Part shown: piece by piece, positions 1-9,043 of the stretch
Layout: the number at the start of each line of letters is the position of its first letter
Numbering within the stretch: the first letter of the stretch is position 1
NCBI RefSeq assembly: GCF_000282575.1
Contig: NZ_AKJA01000138.1
Location: 1-64,000 of the forward strand
Reading direction: 5' to 3'
Source of the DNA: Herbaspirillum sp. YR522
GTDB taxonomy: Bacteria > Pseudomonadota > Gammaproteobacteria > Burkholderiales > Burkholderiaceae_D
Length of the DNA stretch: 64,000 nt
The notes under the pieces: model-generated
Database searches by the model: none
Seen by the model: only the letters and a program-made list of their open reading frames with translations
Told to the model about the DNA's origin: nothing
Position numbers and translations under genes: made by a program

Positions 1-1423
1 CCGCCTGCAGCGGCAGGCCGGCAGCAGGCAACAAGGCCTTGGCCTGTGCCCCGGCAGCCAGGATCACCACCGGCGCGGCCGCGATCACGTCGCCTTCGCT
101 CGCCACGGCCTGCCACTGCTGGCCATTGCGCACCAGGCTGGCCACGGTACGCCCGAAGTGCTGGTGCAAGCGCGCCTGGGCGTGCGCCACAAACAGCAGG
201 CGGCGGCACAGCGAGGGCGGATTGAGCCATCCGGCCCGTTCGAACAGGTAGCCACCGGTCGCCACCGGCATGCCCAGCAGTGCCGCTGCCTGGTCCTGGC
301 CCAGCCAGCGCGCATAGTGCGGAGGGTAATTCCACTGCGCGGCGGCCAGCTCGAACGACGTCGCCTGCTTGGCGTCGCGTCCCAGTTGCAACACCCCGCA
401 CTGCTCGCCGGCCACACCGTCGGCTTCGGTACGGTCCAGGCCGATCCCGCCCAGCCACTGCCAATGATTGAGCGCGTACAGGTAGGCGGCGCGACTGAGC
501 CTGGCCAGCGGACTCTCGTCACGCGCCAGTGCCGGCATGAACAATCCGCCGTGGTTACCCGAGGCGCGTTGCGCCGGGCCATCGCAGGCATCGATAAGGT
601 CGATGCGCCAGCCCCGGGCGGTGAGCCGCTCGGCGGCGGCACAGCCGGCCAGGCCGGCACCGATCACCAGTGCATGGCGGGCGTGCGGCGGCTGGCGCAG
701 CAGGGGCGTGTTGCTGGTGGCGACATGCGCTGCCGGACGGACCCAGGCGGGCGCATAGTGCAAGGCCATGGCCTGCGGCAGCCGATGCGCTTCGAACCCG
801 TTCTGGCGCATCGCCTGCGCCGTCGCCTGGTCGCCCTGATAGACCAATGCATGGGCGCCGGTCCAGGCCTGGCGTGCCAGGCGCTTGCACTGGTACGGGT
901 TCCAGCCGGACGCAAGCGGATCGAAGCGGGTCGGGTCGGCATGCAGGTAGAATAGGTCGGTCGGCGCATCCAGGCGCGCCAATTCCTCGTCCATCTCGCC
1001 CAGCACCAGGGTCAGGGTGACTGCGCCATCGGCCAGCATCACGCGGTGGGTGCCAGGCAAGGGCAATGGCCAGGCCGCCTGCAACTGGCGGGCGGTGTGC
1101 TCCAGTTGCGGCCACTGTGCGTGCAGCGCGGCCAGTTGCGCCGGGTCGCACGGATGCGGCACGATCGCCACGTAGTGCAGGCGCTCGGCCCCGCCTTGCT
1201 CACGCCATCGGGCAAAGCACTGCCAGGTCAGCAGGAAAGCCAGCCCGGCGCCGAAATGCAGGTCGACGACGGTGGCGCACTGTTGCTGCCGCAGGCAGTC
1301 TTGCAACCCGGCCTCGGGGCAGTCCAGCAGTTCGGCGAGCAGCTCGGGGTTGCTGGCGAAGGGATCGGAGCGCCATAGGGCGACTAGCTCGTCGGTGGCG
1401 GCGGTAAGGGGCTTGGCAGGCAT
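1..1423 (-). CDS. mnmC: tRNA mnm5s2U biosynthesis bifunctional protein MnmC (3' end outside window)
   Basis: MnmC finishes the 5-methylaminomethyl group on wobble uridine 34 of some tRNAs: a C-terminal FAD oxidoreductase removes the carboxymethyl group and an N-terminal SAM methyltransferase adds the methyl. About 474 codons are visible, starting at an ATG at 1423; the rest lies beyond base 1. Residues ~50-70 carry the glycine-rich FGAGLAFLLTW stretch typical of the methyltransferase, and ~247-275 a clear dinucleotide-binding motif (ALVIGAGLAGCAAAERL). Oddly, the usual DxFxPxxNPxMW methyltransferase motif reads HADPTRFDP and the SAM-ribose-binding acidic residue region reads VAIVPHP, so methyl transfer may be weak or lost. 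The gene is divergent from the GntR gene. Confidence 0.85.
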   Translation of the reverse strand, partial: MPAKPLTAATDELVALWRSDPFASNPELLAELLDCPEAGLQDCLRQQQCATVVDLHFGAGLAFLLTWQCFARWREQGGAERLHYVAIVPHPCDPAQLAALHAQWPQLEHTARQLQAAWPLPLPGTHRVMLADGAVTLTLVLGEMDEELARLDAPTDLFYLHADPTRFDPLASGWNPYQCKRLARQAWTGAHALVYQGDQATAQAMRQNGFEAHRLPQAMALHYAPAWVRPAAHVATSNTPLLRQPPHARHALVIGAGLAGCAAAERLTARGWRIDLIDACDGPAQRASGNHGGLFMPALARDESPLARLSRAAYLYALNHWQWLGGIGLDRTEADGVAGEQCGVLQLGRDAKQATSFELAAAQWNYPPHYARWLGQDQAAALLGMPVATGGYLFERAGWLNPPSLCRRLLFVAHAQARLHQHFGRTVASLVRNGQQWQAVASEGDVIAAAPVVILAAGAQAKALLPAAGLPLQA

Positions 1424-1526
1424 GAAAATGATTGGGCGGGCGCGGCGCGGATGCGCCATGGCGCGAGCTCGCCATTCTACGCTGCCCAAGCGCGGGCCGC
1501 CGCTTGACAGGCCATCACGCCCTCCC

Positions 1527-1544
1527 TATTCTGTATACAGAATA
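1527..1544. promoter_or_regulatory. Perfect 18-bp palindrome, candidate operator of the GntR regulator
   Basis: TATTCTGTATACAGAATA is a perfect inverted repeat lying 27 bp upstream of the GntR start codon, in the divergent gap with mnmC. Its GTATAC core is the kind of site bound by FCD-type GntR regulators, so autoregulation is a reasonable inference. No binding data are available. Confidence 0.55.
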
Positions 1545-1571
1545 CAAATATCGTTGTCACTCCCGCCTTCC

Positions 1572-2276
1572 ATGTACAAGATCGATTCCGCCACGCAACT
1601 GATCGAGCAAGTCTACGATGCCCTGCTGGACGCCATCTGTTCCGGTGCGCTGGCACCCAACCAGAAGATCACCCAGGAGGGCATTGCCGAGCAGCTGGGG
1701 GTATCGCGCCAGCCGGTACACCAGGCGTTCCAGTTGCTCAAGCGCCAAGGGTTCATCGCCGACGCCGCCCGTAAGGGGGTGATGGTCACCGCCATCGACG
1801 CGCAGCATCTGTTGCAGCTGTACCAGGTGCGTGCGGTGCTCGACGGCCTGGCCGCGCGCGCCGGTGCCGAGCGCTGGAAGCACGACGCCCAGGCCTGCAG
1901 CCTGGGTCAACGCGAAGGCCAGGCGTTGCTGGCCCGCGGTCGCGCAGCCGGCGCCCGCGACGACCTGTCGGCCTGCATCGTGGCCGACATGGATTTCCAC
2001 CAGTTCATCTATCGCAGTTGCGGCAACCCGGTGGTGGCCGAGACCACCGCCATCCATTGGCACCACATCCGGCGCGCCATGGGCGCCTTCCTGTCGGCAC
2101 AGGTGCGTTCGCACGTGGCGGTATGGGCCGAGCACGAAGCCATCCTGCAGGCGATGATCCAGGGACGTGGCGCACTGGCCGACAAGCTGGCGCGGCAGCA
2201 CGCCGAAAGTTCGGCGCAACGGCTGGCGCAGGTATTGGCCAGCACCGATGGCGCGGCCGGGCGCGCTTGTGCATGA
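1572..2276 (+). CDS. GntR family transcriptional regulator (FCD subfamily)
   Basis: This 234-aa protein has an N-terminal winged helix-turn-helix (residues ~10-75, with IAEQLGVSRQPVHQAFQLL as the recognition region) and an all-helical FCD ligand-binding domain (~85-220, with the DMDFHQFIY and HHIRRAMG histidine-containing stretches that normally bind a metal and a small carboxylate). The ATG at 1572 is used because the family N-terminus begins there. The stop overlaps the start of the next gene (ATGA), so regulator and AEC transporter form one operon and the regulator probably controls that transporter. The ligand is unknown. Confidence 0.88.
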   Translation: MYKIDSATQLIEQVYDALLDAICSGALAPNQKITQEGIAEQLGVSRQPVHQAFQLLKRQGFIADAARKGVMVTAIDAQHLLQLYQVRAVLDGLAARAGAERWKHDAQACSLGQREGQALLARGRAAGARDDLSACIVADMDFHQFIYRSCGNPVVAETTAIHWHHIRRAMGAFLSAQVRSHVAVWAEHEAILQAMIQGRGALADKLARQHAESSAQRLAQVLASTDGAAGRACA

Positions 2277-3208
2277 TCGCCATCTTCAACATCGTCTTTC
2301 CGATCTTCTCGCTGATCCTGCTGGGCTGGTCCTGCCGTCGCCGCAAGATCCTGTCGGACAACGCCGCCAGCGAGCTGAACCGCTTCGTCATCTACCTTGG
2401 CCTGCCGGCACTGCTGTTCGACTCGATGTCGCGCCTGTCGGCGGCGGACTTCGCCAACCTGCGTTTCATCGCGGTGTTCGCCGCCGGCGTGGCCATCGTG
2501 TTCGTGCTGACCGCCTGGATCCGCATCCGCCAGCAAGCGGCGGCGCCCGATGTGATTATCGACAGCCTGGGTACCTCCTACGCCAACGTCGGCTTCATCG
2601 GCATTCCGCTGTCCTACCTGGCCTTCGGCACGGACGGCTTGCCGCCGGCGGTGATCGCCATGGTGATGACCGCCTGCCTGCTGTTTGCCGTGGCCATCGT
2701 GCTGCTCGAGACCTGCCTGCACGTGCAGGCCGGCGTACTACGCACCATCGGCAAGGTCGGCCGCTCGCTGGTGCGCAACCCGATCATGATCGCGCCCCTG
2801 GCCGGCATCGTGGTGGCGTTGTCGGGCCTGGCGCTACCCAGCGGGGTACAGCAACTGTTCAAGATCCTGGGTGCCGCGGCCAGTCCCTGCGCGCTGGTGT
2901 CGCTGGGGCTGTTCCTGGCACAGCCACCGCGCCACGGCGCCAGTGCGCCGGTCGGGCTGCTGGTGGCGTTCAAGCTGCTGCTGCAGCCGGCCATCACGGC
3001 CATATTGGCCTACTGGGTATTGCCGCTGCCGCGCCTGTGGGCCGACAGCGCGATCTTGCTGGCGGCCATGCCGATCGGCACCGGCCCGTTCATGCTGGCC
3101 GAACTCTACCAGCGCGAGGTGGCCGGCATGTCGCGCGCGATCCTGATCTCGACCACGCTGTCGCTACCGACGATTGCCCTGATCCTGGCCTGGATCGCCC
3201 ATCGTTGA
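2273..3208 (+). CDS. AEC family transporter (auxin-efflux-carrier type permease)
   Basis: A 311-aa inner-membrane protein with about ten hydrophobic segments in two halves, as in the AEC family, whose members move small organic acids such as malonate or malate. The typical N-terminus (IVFPIFSLILLGW), the mid-protein SYANVGFIGIPLS stretch and the C-terminal GTGPFMLAELY stretch are present. The start overlaps the regulator stop by 4 bp (ATGA), indicating translational coupling. The substrate cannot be read from sequence. Its 3' end overlaps the convergent EAL gene by 45 bp. Confidence 0.85.
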   Translation: MIAIFNIVFPIFSLILLGWSCRRRKILSDNAASELNRFVIYLGLPALLFDSMSRLSAADFANLRFIAVFAAGVAIVFVLTAWIRIRQQAAAPDVIIDSLGTSYANVGFIGIPLSYLAFGTDGLPPAVIAMVMTACLLFAVAIVLLETCLHVQAGVLRTIGKVGRSLVRNPIMIAPLAGIVVALSGLALPSGVQQLFKILGAAASPCALVSLGLFLAQPPRHGASAPVGLLVAFKLLLQPAITAILAYWVLPLPRLWADSAILLAAMPIGTGPFMLAELYQREVAGMSRAILISTTLSLPTIALILAWIAHR

Positions 3209-4753
3209 GACGATCCTGTCGGCCTGGCAGAAGGTGAGGAAATGATCGGCCGGCAACGCCTTGGAAAACAGCCATCCCTGCCCGAATTGGACCCCGCGCT
3301 GGCGCAGGTAGTGTGCCTGCTGCACGGTCTCGACTCCTTCTGCAACGATCATCAGGCCAAGCGACTTGGCCATGTCGATGATGTGGTCGATGACGCCACT
3401 GGCGGACGTATCGGAGGCGATCATGTCGACGAACGATTTGTCGATCTTCAAGCCATCCACCGGCAGCGTCTGCAGGTAGGACAGGCTCGAATAGCCGGTA
3501 CCGAAGTCGTCGATCAGGATGCGGTGGCCATTGGCACGCAAGCCGCCGATGGCCGCGCGCGCGAGCTCGGCGTTCATGAACCCGCGCTCGGTCATCTCGA
3601 GCCAGATCTGGTTCGCCGCCAGGCCGTGCAGCGCCATCAGGCAGGCCAGCTCGCGCCGCGCGCTGTCGTCGTCGATGTCCTGCGCACTCAGGTTGATCGA
3701 GATATGCAGCCAGGGATGGTGCCGCAGCAACGGTCCCATGTCCTGGATCACGGCCTGGATCACCTGCACCGTGATGCGTCCGACCAGCCCGTGCCGCTCG
3801 GCCTCGGCGATGAAGACATCGGCGGTGATCCAGCGCCCGCTCGGATGCTGCCAGCGTGCCAAGGCCTCGGCACCGATGCAGCGGCCGCTGGCGAGGTCGA
3901 TGAGCGGCTGGTAGACCACCTGCAGTTGGCGCCGGGCGAGCGCCACACGCAGCTCCCCGGCCAGCGACAGCCGGCGGCGCAGCCAACCCGCAAGCCCGCC
4001 CAGGCCCGCCAGCGAGCATAGCGCCGCCAGTGGCAGCATGGCCCATCGCTGGCGGGTGGCGGCGTGGGCGACCTGCTGCATCGGTAAGGTGGCGACGATA
4101 CTGAAGATGCCATCGGCATGCGTCACGCGCAACCGCTCGCCGTCGTCGCCAGCCTGCTGGCGGTGGGCGATGGCCTCGCCGGCCGCCGTGGCCACGGCCA
4201 GCCCCACCTGGTCGGGCACGGCGATGTCGACGAACCTGCCCGGCGCGACATAGGCGTAGTAGCCACTGCCCGCTACGCTGACCAGGCGGGTGCCCGGACT
4301 GGCCAGCGAGAAACCGGCGGCCCGCAGTTGCACCCCGGGGCCGACCACGGTGTGCGTCGGTGACAGCCGCATCGCCTGGTTGACCTCGCCCCAGGAATTG
4401 CACAGCAGTTGGTCGTCACGCTGGAAACCGATCTCTTCGATGAAACGGACATCGATGGTGCCCGCGCGCATGCGGGCAACGTCGGCGGCGCTACAGCGTG
4501 GTCCGGCCGGTGCCTCCAGGCCGTCCAGCGTCGCCCTGACCTGCTCGACGATGGTGTGGCCGCGCTCGGCCGCCAGCTCGACCAGGCGCGACAACCCGGC
4601 GCGCTGCTGGGCTTCGGCGCGCTGCCATGCCCAATTCCATGCCAGCGCGGCCGGCAGCACCACGCATACGGTGCCCAGCACGACGGCGGTAGCCAATATG
4701 GAATAGCGAGTGAGCTGCACGAATGTCATCCCGGGTGATATCCGGGACACCAT
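3164..4753 (-). CDS. CSS-motif sensor and EAL c-di-GMP phosphodiesterase
   Basis: A 529-aa membrane protein. A first transmembrane helix (~12-40) is followed by a periplasmic domain containing the Cys-Ser-Ser-like region (LLCNSWG, ~118), a second helix near 235-260, and a cytoplasmic EAL domain (~270-520). The EAL signature is GAEALARW and the catalytic [10 protein letters not shown] loop is intact, so it probably hydrolyses c-di-GMP. In the CSS family, periplasmic disulphide state controls activity. An alternative start is the ATG eight codons downstream (4729); neither has a strong ribosome site. Its neighbour to the right is also a c-di-GMP enzyme. Confidence 0.88.
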   Translation of the reverse strand: MVSRISPGMTFVQLTRYSILATAVVLGTVCVVLPAALAWNWAWQRAEAQQRAGLSRLVELAAERGHTIVEQVRATLDGLEAPAGPRCSAADVARMRAGTIDVRFIEEIGFQRDDQLLCNSWGEVNQAMRLSPTHTVVGPGVQLRAAGFSLASPGTRLVSVAGSGYYAYVAPGRFVDIAVPDQVGLAVATAAGEAIAHRQQAGDDGERLRVTHADGIFSIVATLPMQQVAHAATRQRWAMLPLAALCSLAGLGGLAGWLRRRLSLAGELRVALARRQLQVVYQPLIDLASGRCIGAEALARWQHPSGRWITADVFIAEAERHGLVGRITVQVIQAVIQDMGPLLRHHPWLHISINLSAQDIDDDSARRELACLMALHGLAANQIWLEMTERGFMNAELARAAIGGLRANGHRILIDDFGTGYSSLSYLQTLPVDGLKIDKSFVDMIASDTSASGVIDHIIDMAKSLGLMIVAEGVETVQQAHYLRQRGVQFGQGWLFSKALPADHFLTFCQADRIVSTMGDPGQDQGNRR

Positions 4754-4842
4754 ACACGATAGTTCCCGGCAGGCAACCCATTATTGGGCCGTAGACGATC
4801 CGTTATTATATTGATAAGGGGGCAATACGCCCCTGTATTCCG

Positions 4843-7683
4843 CTAGATGGAGATGCGCTCCTGGCGCAGGATCTGTTCGAACCGGTCGGCGGCCACCGGC
4901 GGGCTGAAGAGGTAGCCCTGGATCTCGTCGCAGCCGTAATGGCGCAGGTAGTCGAGCTGCTCGTCGGTTTCCACCCCCTCGGCGATCACCTTGAGCTTGA
5001 GGTGGCGTGCCAGCGAAATGATGGAGGCCGTGATGGCCGCGTCGTCGGCGTCGCTGGTGATGTCGCGCACGAACGACTTGTCGATCTTGAGCACATCGAT
5101 GGGGAAGCGCTTCAGGTAGGCCAGCGATGAATATCCGGTACCGAAGTCGTCGATCGACAGCCGCACGCCGAGCTCCTTGAGACCGTTCAGAATGCCGATG
5201 GCGTGCTCGACATCGGTCATCATCAGGCTTTCGGTCAGTTCCAGTTCGAGCGAGGCCGGCGGCAGGCCGGTATCGTCGAGCACGTCGCCGATCGAAGAGA
5301 CCAGGTCCTTCTGCAGGAACTGGCCCACCGACAGGTTGACCGATACACCGATGCCGTCGTGGCCGTCGAGCTGCCACTGCCGGCATTGGGCGCACGCGGT
5401 GCGCAACACCCAGGCGCCGATCGGCAGGATCAGGCCGGTCTCTTCGGCCAGGCCGATGAAGCGCGCCGGCGACACCATGCCCAGCAGCGGGTGCTGCCAG
5501 CGGATCAGCGCTTCGCTACCGACCACGCGGCCACTGGCCAGGTCGACCTTGGGCTGGTAATGCAGCACGAATTCGTTGTTTTCGAGTGCGCTGCGCAGGT
5601 CGCCTTCGATGCGCAGGCGCTCCAGCGCCTGCTCGTTCATGGCCGGCGTGTAGAACTGGAAGTTGTTGCGCCCGGTCTGCTTGCCGCGGTACATGGCGAT
5701 GTCGGCATGCTTGATCAGCGTCTCGCCATCGGTGCCATCGGCCGGATAGCAGGCCACGCCGATGCTGCAGGTCATGAACAGCGTATGGCCGCCCAGCGTG
5801 ATGGGGGCCGCCACCGCGTCCATGATGCGCTGCAGGCTGCGGGTATCGAGCGTCAGTTCGTCCTGCTCGGGCAGGATCATGATGAATTCGTCGCCACCCA
5901 GGCGCGCCACCGAATCGGCCTCGCGCACGGCCGCCCGCAGGCGGCCGGAAACGGTGCGCAGCAAGGTATCGCCCGCCTTGTGGCCGAGCGTGTCGTTGAC
6001 GAACTTGAAGCGGTCGAGATCAACGAACACCACCCACAGCGCCTGCTTCTGCCGTTCGGCATTGCCGATGGCCTGCTCCAGATGGTGGCGCAGCATATGG
6101 CGGTTGATCAGTCCGGTGAGGGTATCGCGGCTGGCCTGGAACTCCAGCTCGGCCTCGTAGCGCTTCATCGACGTGATGTCATATAGCGCCGCCACGAAAT
6201 GCGTCACCTCGCCGCGCTCGTCCTTGACCGGTGCGATGTAGAAATCGTTCCACAGCTCGGAACCATCCTTGTGGTAGTTGCGTAGCACCACGTTGTACTC
6301 GCGCTTGTCGCGCATGGCCATCCACACCGTCTCGAAGCCATCCGGGTCGCTGTCGCGCCCTTCCAGGAAACGGATGCTCTTGCCTACCGCCTCGGAGGCG
6401 CTGTAGCCGGTGATGCGGCCGAAGGCCGGATTGACGTACTCGATGGCATAGAGCGGTTCCTGCGCCGACAGGATGATGGTGGCGTTGGCACTGGCCTCGA
6501 TGGCCTGGTGGCGCAGCAGCAACGCACTTTCGGCCTGGCGCCGCGCCAGGATGTCGTCCGACAGCAGTGCATTGGTATGGCGCAGCTCGGCCGTCTTTTC
6601 TTCGACCAGGCGCTGCACCCGGCGCGAGCGCATGGAGATCGATCGCAGGTAGGCCGCCGACAGCACCGACGACAACAGGCCGGCGATGAGGATCAGCAAC
6701 GAACCGTAGTGATCGGCAAACACCGAATGCGGCGGCACGCTCACTTCCATATGCCAGGTCTGCCCGGCCACATCGAACTGGGTGCTGCTGCGCGAGGGCT
6801 GGCGAAACAGCGAAGCCAGGCCCATCAGGTCGCCCCAGGCGTGCCCGCGTACCTGTTCGCTGGCGCGCTGGAACACCAGGGTGGAGTCGTCGGCCTGGGG
6901 GCCGACATGCACCCGCAGGCCGATCTCGCGGTCCTCGAGCAGGCCGGCGCCGCTGAGGATCTTGTCCACCAGTTCGGTCACTTGCAGTACCGCCGTGGTG
7001 GCACCGATCATGGCACTGCGCCGGCCTGCTCCGCCGGCATCGGCCTGGCCGCCCCGATACACCGGCTGCATCAGCAACAGCCCGCGCTGGTCGGCGGGCG
7101 ACTGTGCCAGGCGCAGCGGCAGGCTTGAGGCAGGACGACCGCTTTGCAACGCGCTATTGAGCGCCTGCATGACCGAGGGGTTGCCCGACTGGTCCAGGCC
7201 CAGCGCGGCTTCATTGCCCCTGACCGGCTCGATGTAGTCGACTGCCAGGTAATAGGACCGCTCCGGCGCCGGCACCAGTTTGTCATCGAGCAGCACGGTG
7301 ATGCCGAAACCGGGCACCTGCCCCTGGCGCAAGGCCTCGAACACGGCCCGGTCCTGCCCGGCGACGAAGCGCTGGAAGCCGAAGGCGCGCACATAGGGAT
7401 AGCGCTCCAGCAACGGGGTGGTGAATTCGCGGAATTGTTCGCGGGTGGGATCGCCCACGGTACGGTAGAAATGGTTGATCACGGACAGCACCTGCACCGC
7501 TTCTTCCAGCCCGCGCTGTATGGTGAAGGTGCGCAGCGCGGCACGACGCTCGAAGTCGAGGTTGACGGCGTCGTCCTCGAGCCGGCTGGTCGCCACGAAG
7601 ACTGCCACGGTTGCGCACACGCCCAACATCAACGCGAGTGATGCCGACAACGTCGCCCCCAGCTTGTTGATCACACGCTGCAT
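4843..7683 (-). CDS. CHASE-PAS-GGDEF-EAL bifunctional c-di-GMP enzyme
   Basis: A 946-aa membrane protein. A transmembrane helix at ~10-32 is followed by a periplasmic CHASE sensor (~40-300), a second helix (~325-345), a PAS domain (~385-510), GGDEF (~520-675) and EAL (~690-935). The GGDEF motif is intact (RLGGDEF, ~593) with an RxxD inhibitory site (READ) five residues before it. The EAL domain has GSEALIRW and [10 protein letters not shown], so both cyclase and phosphodiesterase activities are possible. The PAS domain is strongly LOV-like, but where LOV proteins have NCRFLQG it reads SIRFLEG, so the photoactive cysteine is missing. Confidence 0.92.
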   Translation of the reverse strand: MQRVINKLGATLSASLALMLGVCATVAVFVATSRLEDDAVNLDFERRAALRTFTIQRGLEEAVQVLSVINHFYRTVGDPTREQFREFTTPLLERYPYVRAFGFQRFVAGQDRAVFEALRQGQVPGFGITVLLDDKLVPAPERSYYLAVDYIEPVRGNEAALGLDQSGNPSVMQALNSALQSGRPASSLPLRLAQSPADQRGLLLMQPVYRGGQADAGGAGRRSAMIGATTAVLQVTELVDKILSGAGLLEDREIGLRVHVGPQADDSTLVFQRASEQVRGHAWGDLMGLASLFRQPSRSSTQFDVAGQTWHMEVSVPPHSVFADHYGSLLILIAGLLSSVLSAAYLRSISMRSRRVQRLVEEKTAELRHTNALLSDDILARRQAESALLLRHQAIEASANATIILSAQEPLYAIEYVNPAFGRITGYSASEAVGKSIRFLEGRDSDPDGFETVWMAMRDKREYNVVLRNYHKDGSELWNDFYIAPVKDERGEVTHFVAALYDITSMKRYEAELEFQASRDTLTGLINRHMLRHHLEQAIGNAERQKQALWVVFVDLDRFKFVNDTLGHKAGDTLLRTVSGRLRAAVREADSVARLGGDEFIMILPEQDELTLDTRSLQRIMDAVAAPITLGGHTLFMTCSIGVACYPADGTDGETLIKHADIAMYRGKQTGRNNFQFYTPAMNEQALERLRIEGDLRSALENNEFVLHYQPKVDLASGRVVGSEALIRWQHPLLGMVSPARFIGLAEETGLILPIGAWVLRTACAQCRQWQLDGHDGIGVSVNLSVGQFLQKDLVSSIGDVLDDTGLPPASLELELTESLMMTDVEHAIGILNGLKELGVRLSIDDFGTGYSSLAYLKRFPIDVLKIDKSFVRDITSDADDAAITASIISLARHLKLKVIAEGVETDEQLDYLRHYGCDEIQGYLFSPPVAADRFEQILRQERISI

Positions 7684-7832
7684 ACCTGTTTCGTTATCCC
7701 TGTCCGATACTGATCATAGCTGCTCTTCCAAGGATTATCGGCAGCTTGCCAACTATTTTTATTGGCATCGAACAAATAAATCCAATGCAGCGTTGCAATA
7801 CGGCAATATCGAGCAGCCGCCCGGCACGACAT

Positions 7833-8978
7833 TCAGTAGTGATAGGGCGAGGACTGTTGCTTTTTGTGCTCTTGCTGCGTGATGGCCTGGGCCTGCATGA
7901 ACGCATCGAACGAGCGCTCGATGGTGGCGCGTTCGATATCGCGGGTAATGAAGACGATGCGGCTGCGGCGGTCCGCGGACGGCCAGGCAGGCAGCGTCAC
8001 GGTGGGATGGAAGATATGTTGCACGCCGTGGATCACGGTCGGCAGGTCCTGGCCGGCCAGGTTCAGGATGCCCTTGATGCGCAGGATGTTGGGGCCCTTG
8101 AAGCCGACCAGCAAGCTCAGCCACTCGTCGAACAGCGCCGGCTCGATGGGCGCATCGAAGGTGAAGCAGAAGGCGCGGATGTGGTCGTCGTGGCGATTGA
8201 CATCATGGTCGTGATGATGATGCCCGTGGTCGTGCCCGTGATGCCCGTGGTCATGCGACTGGTGCGCCTGGGCGTCGTCGGCGAACGCCTCGTCGTTGAG
8301 CCAGCGCGCCACATCCGGCGTCTTCTCGCCAGGCCGGAACAGGCCCGCATCGAGCAAGCGGGCCGCGTCGATATCGCCGTGCCGGGGCAGGTATTGGGGC
8401 GCTCCCGGATTGAGCGTACGCAGGCGCGCCTGCAGGCCCGCCAGCGTGGCCTCGTCGGCCAGGTCGCTCTTGGTCAGCAACAGGCGGTCGGCCACCGCTG
8501 CCTGCTGCACGGCCTCGATGTGATTGTCCAGCGTGGCCATGCCGTTGACGGCATCGACGGTGGTGATGACGCCGTCGAGCCGGTAGCGTTCGGCAATGAA
8601 ACTGTCGGTCATCAGCGTATGCAGGATCGGTACCGGCGAGGCCAGGCCGGTGGTCTCGATGACTACCCGGTCGAACTTGCGGCGTCCGCCCTCGGCGAAA
8701 CGCCAGGTAATGTCCTTGAGGGTCTTCTTGAGGTCACCCCGGATGGTGCAGCACAGGCAGCCGCTGCTCATCTCGACCACGGTCTCGTCCTGGCTGTGCG
8801 CCACCAGCAGATGGTCCAGGCCGATCTCGCCGAATTCGTTGATGATCACCAGCGTGTGCTTCATCTCGGGCTGGTGGATCAGGTGGTTCAGCAGCGTGGT
8901 CTTGCCGCTGCCCAGAAAGCCGGTCAGCAGCGAGACCGGGATCGGCGTGTCGGGGGCGGGGCGATGGGCTTGGGTCAT
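7833..8978 (-). CDS. CobW/COG0523 family GTPase, putative zinc chaperone
   Basis: A 381-aa cytoplasmic P-loop GTPase. The Walker A motif GFLGSGKTT is at ~20-28, and the family metal site CxCC appears as SSGCLCCT (C74, C76, C77). A long histidine/aspartate-rich stretch (~236-265, HDHGHHGHDHGHHHHDHD) separates the GTPase core from the C-terminal CobW domain and probably stores or delivers zinc. COG0523 proteins load metal into client enzymes. Here it lies 65 bp downstream of ribA, whose GTP cyclohydrolase is a zinc enzyme, which suggests but does not prove a client relationship. The start is the ATG at 8978. Confidence 0.9.
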   Translation of the reverse strand: MTQAHRPAPDTPIPVSLLTGFLGSGKTTLLNHLIHQPEMKHTLVIINEFGEIGLDHLLVAHSQDETVVEMSSGCLCCTIRGDLKKTLKDITWRFAEGGRRKFDRVVIETTGLASPVPILHTLMTDSFIAERYRLDGVITTVDAVNGMATLDNHIEAVQQAAVADRLLLTKSDLADEATLAGLQARLRTLNPGAPQYLPRHGDIDAARLLDAGLFRPGEKTPDVARWLNDEAFADDAQAHQSHDHGHHGHDHGHHHHDHDVNRHDDHIRAFCFTFDAPIEPALFDEWLSLLVGFKGPNILRIKGILNLAGQDLPTVIHGVQHIFHPTVTLPAWPSADRRSRIVFITRDIERATIERSFDAFMQAQAITQQEHKKQQSSPYHY

Positions 8979-9010
8979 GGCGTGGATGGTCAATTGGGGG
9001 TCACAAACGA

Positions 9011-9035
9011 CAGACGGACCGCGCGGGTCCGTCTG
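9011..9035 (-). terminator. Candidate intrinsic terminator after ribA
   Basis: A 10-bp perfect stem (CAGACGGACC / GGTCCGTCTG) with a 5-nt loop lies 9 bp beyond the ribA stop. Only a short T-containing tract (TCGTTTGTG) follows in the direction of transcription, so it may act as a partial terminator between ribA and the CobW gene. Confidence 0.5.
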
Positions 9036-9043
9036 GGCATCGG

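Noticed and set aside
158-955. Long plus-strand open frame opposite mnmC
   Set aside because: The minus strand encodes a recognisable MnmC with a FAD motif; the plus-strand frame is a GC-rich antisense shadow.
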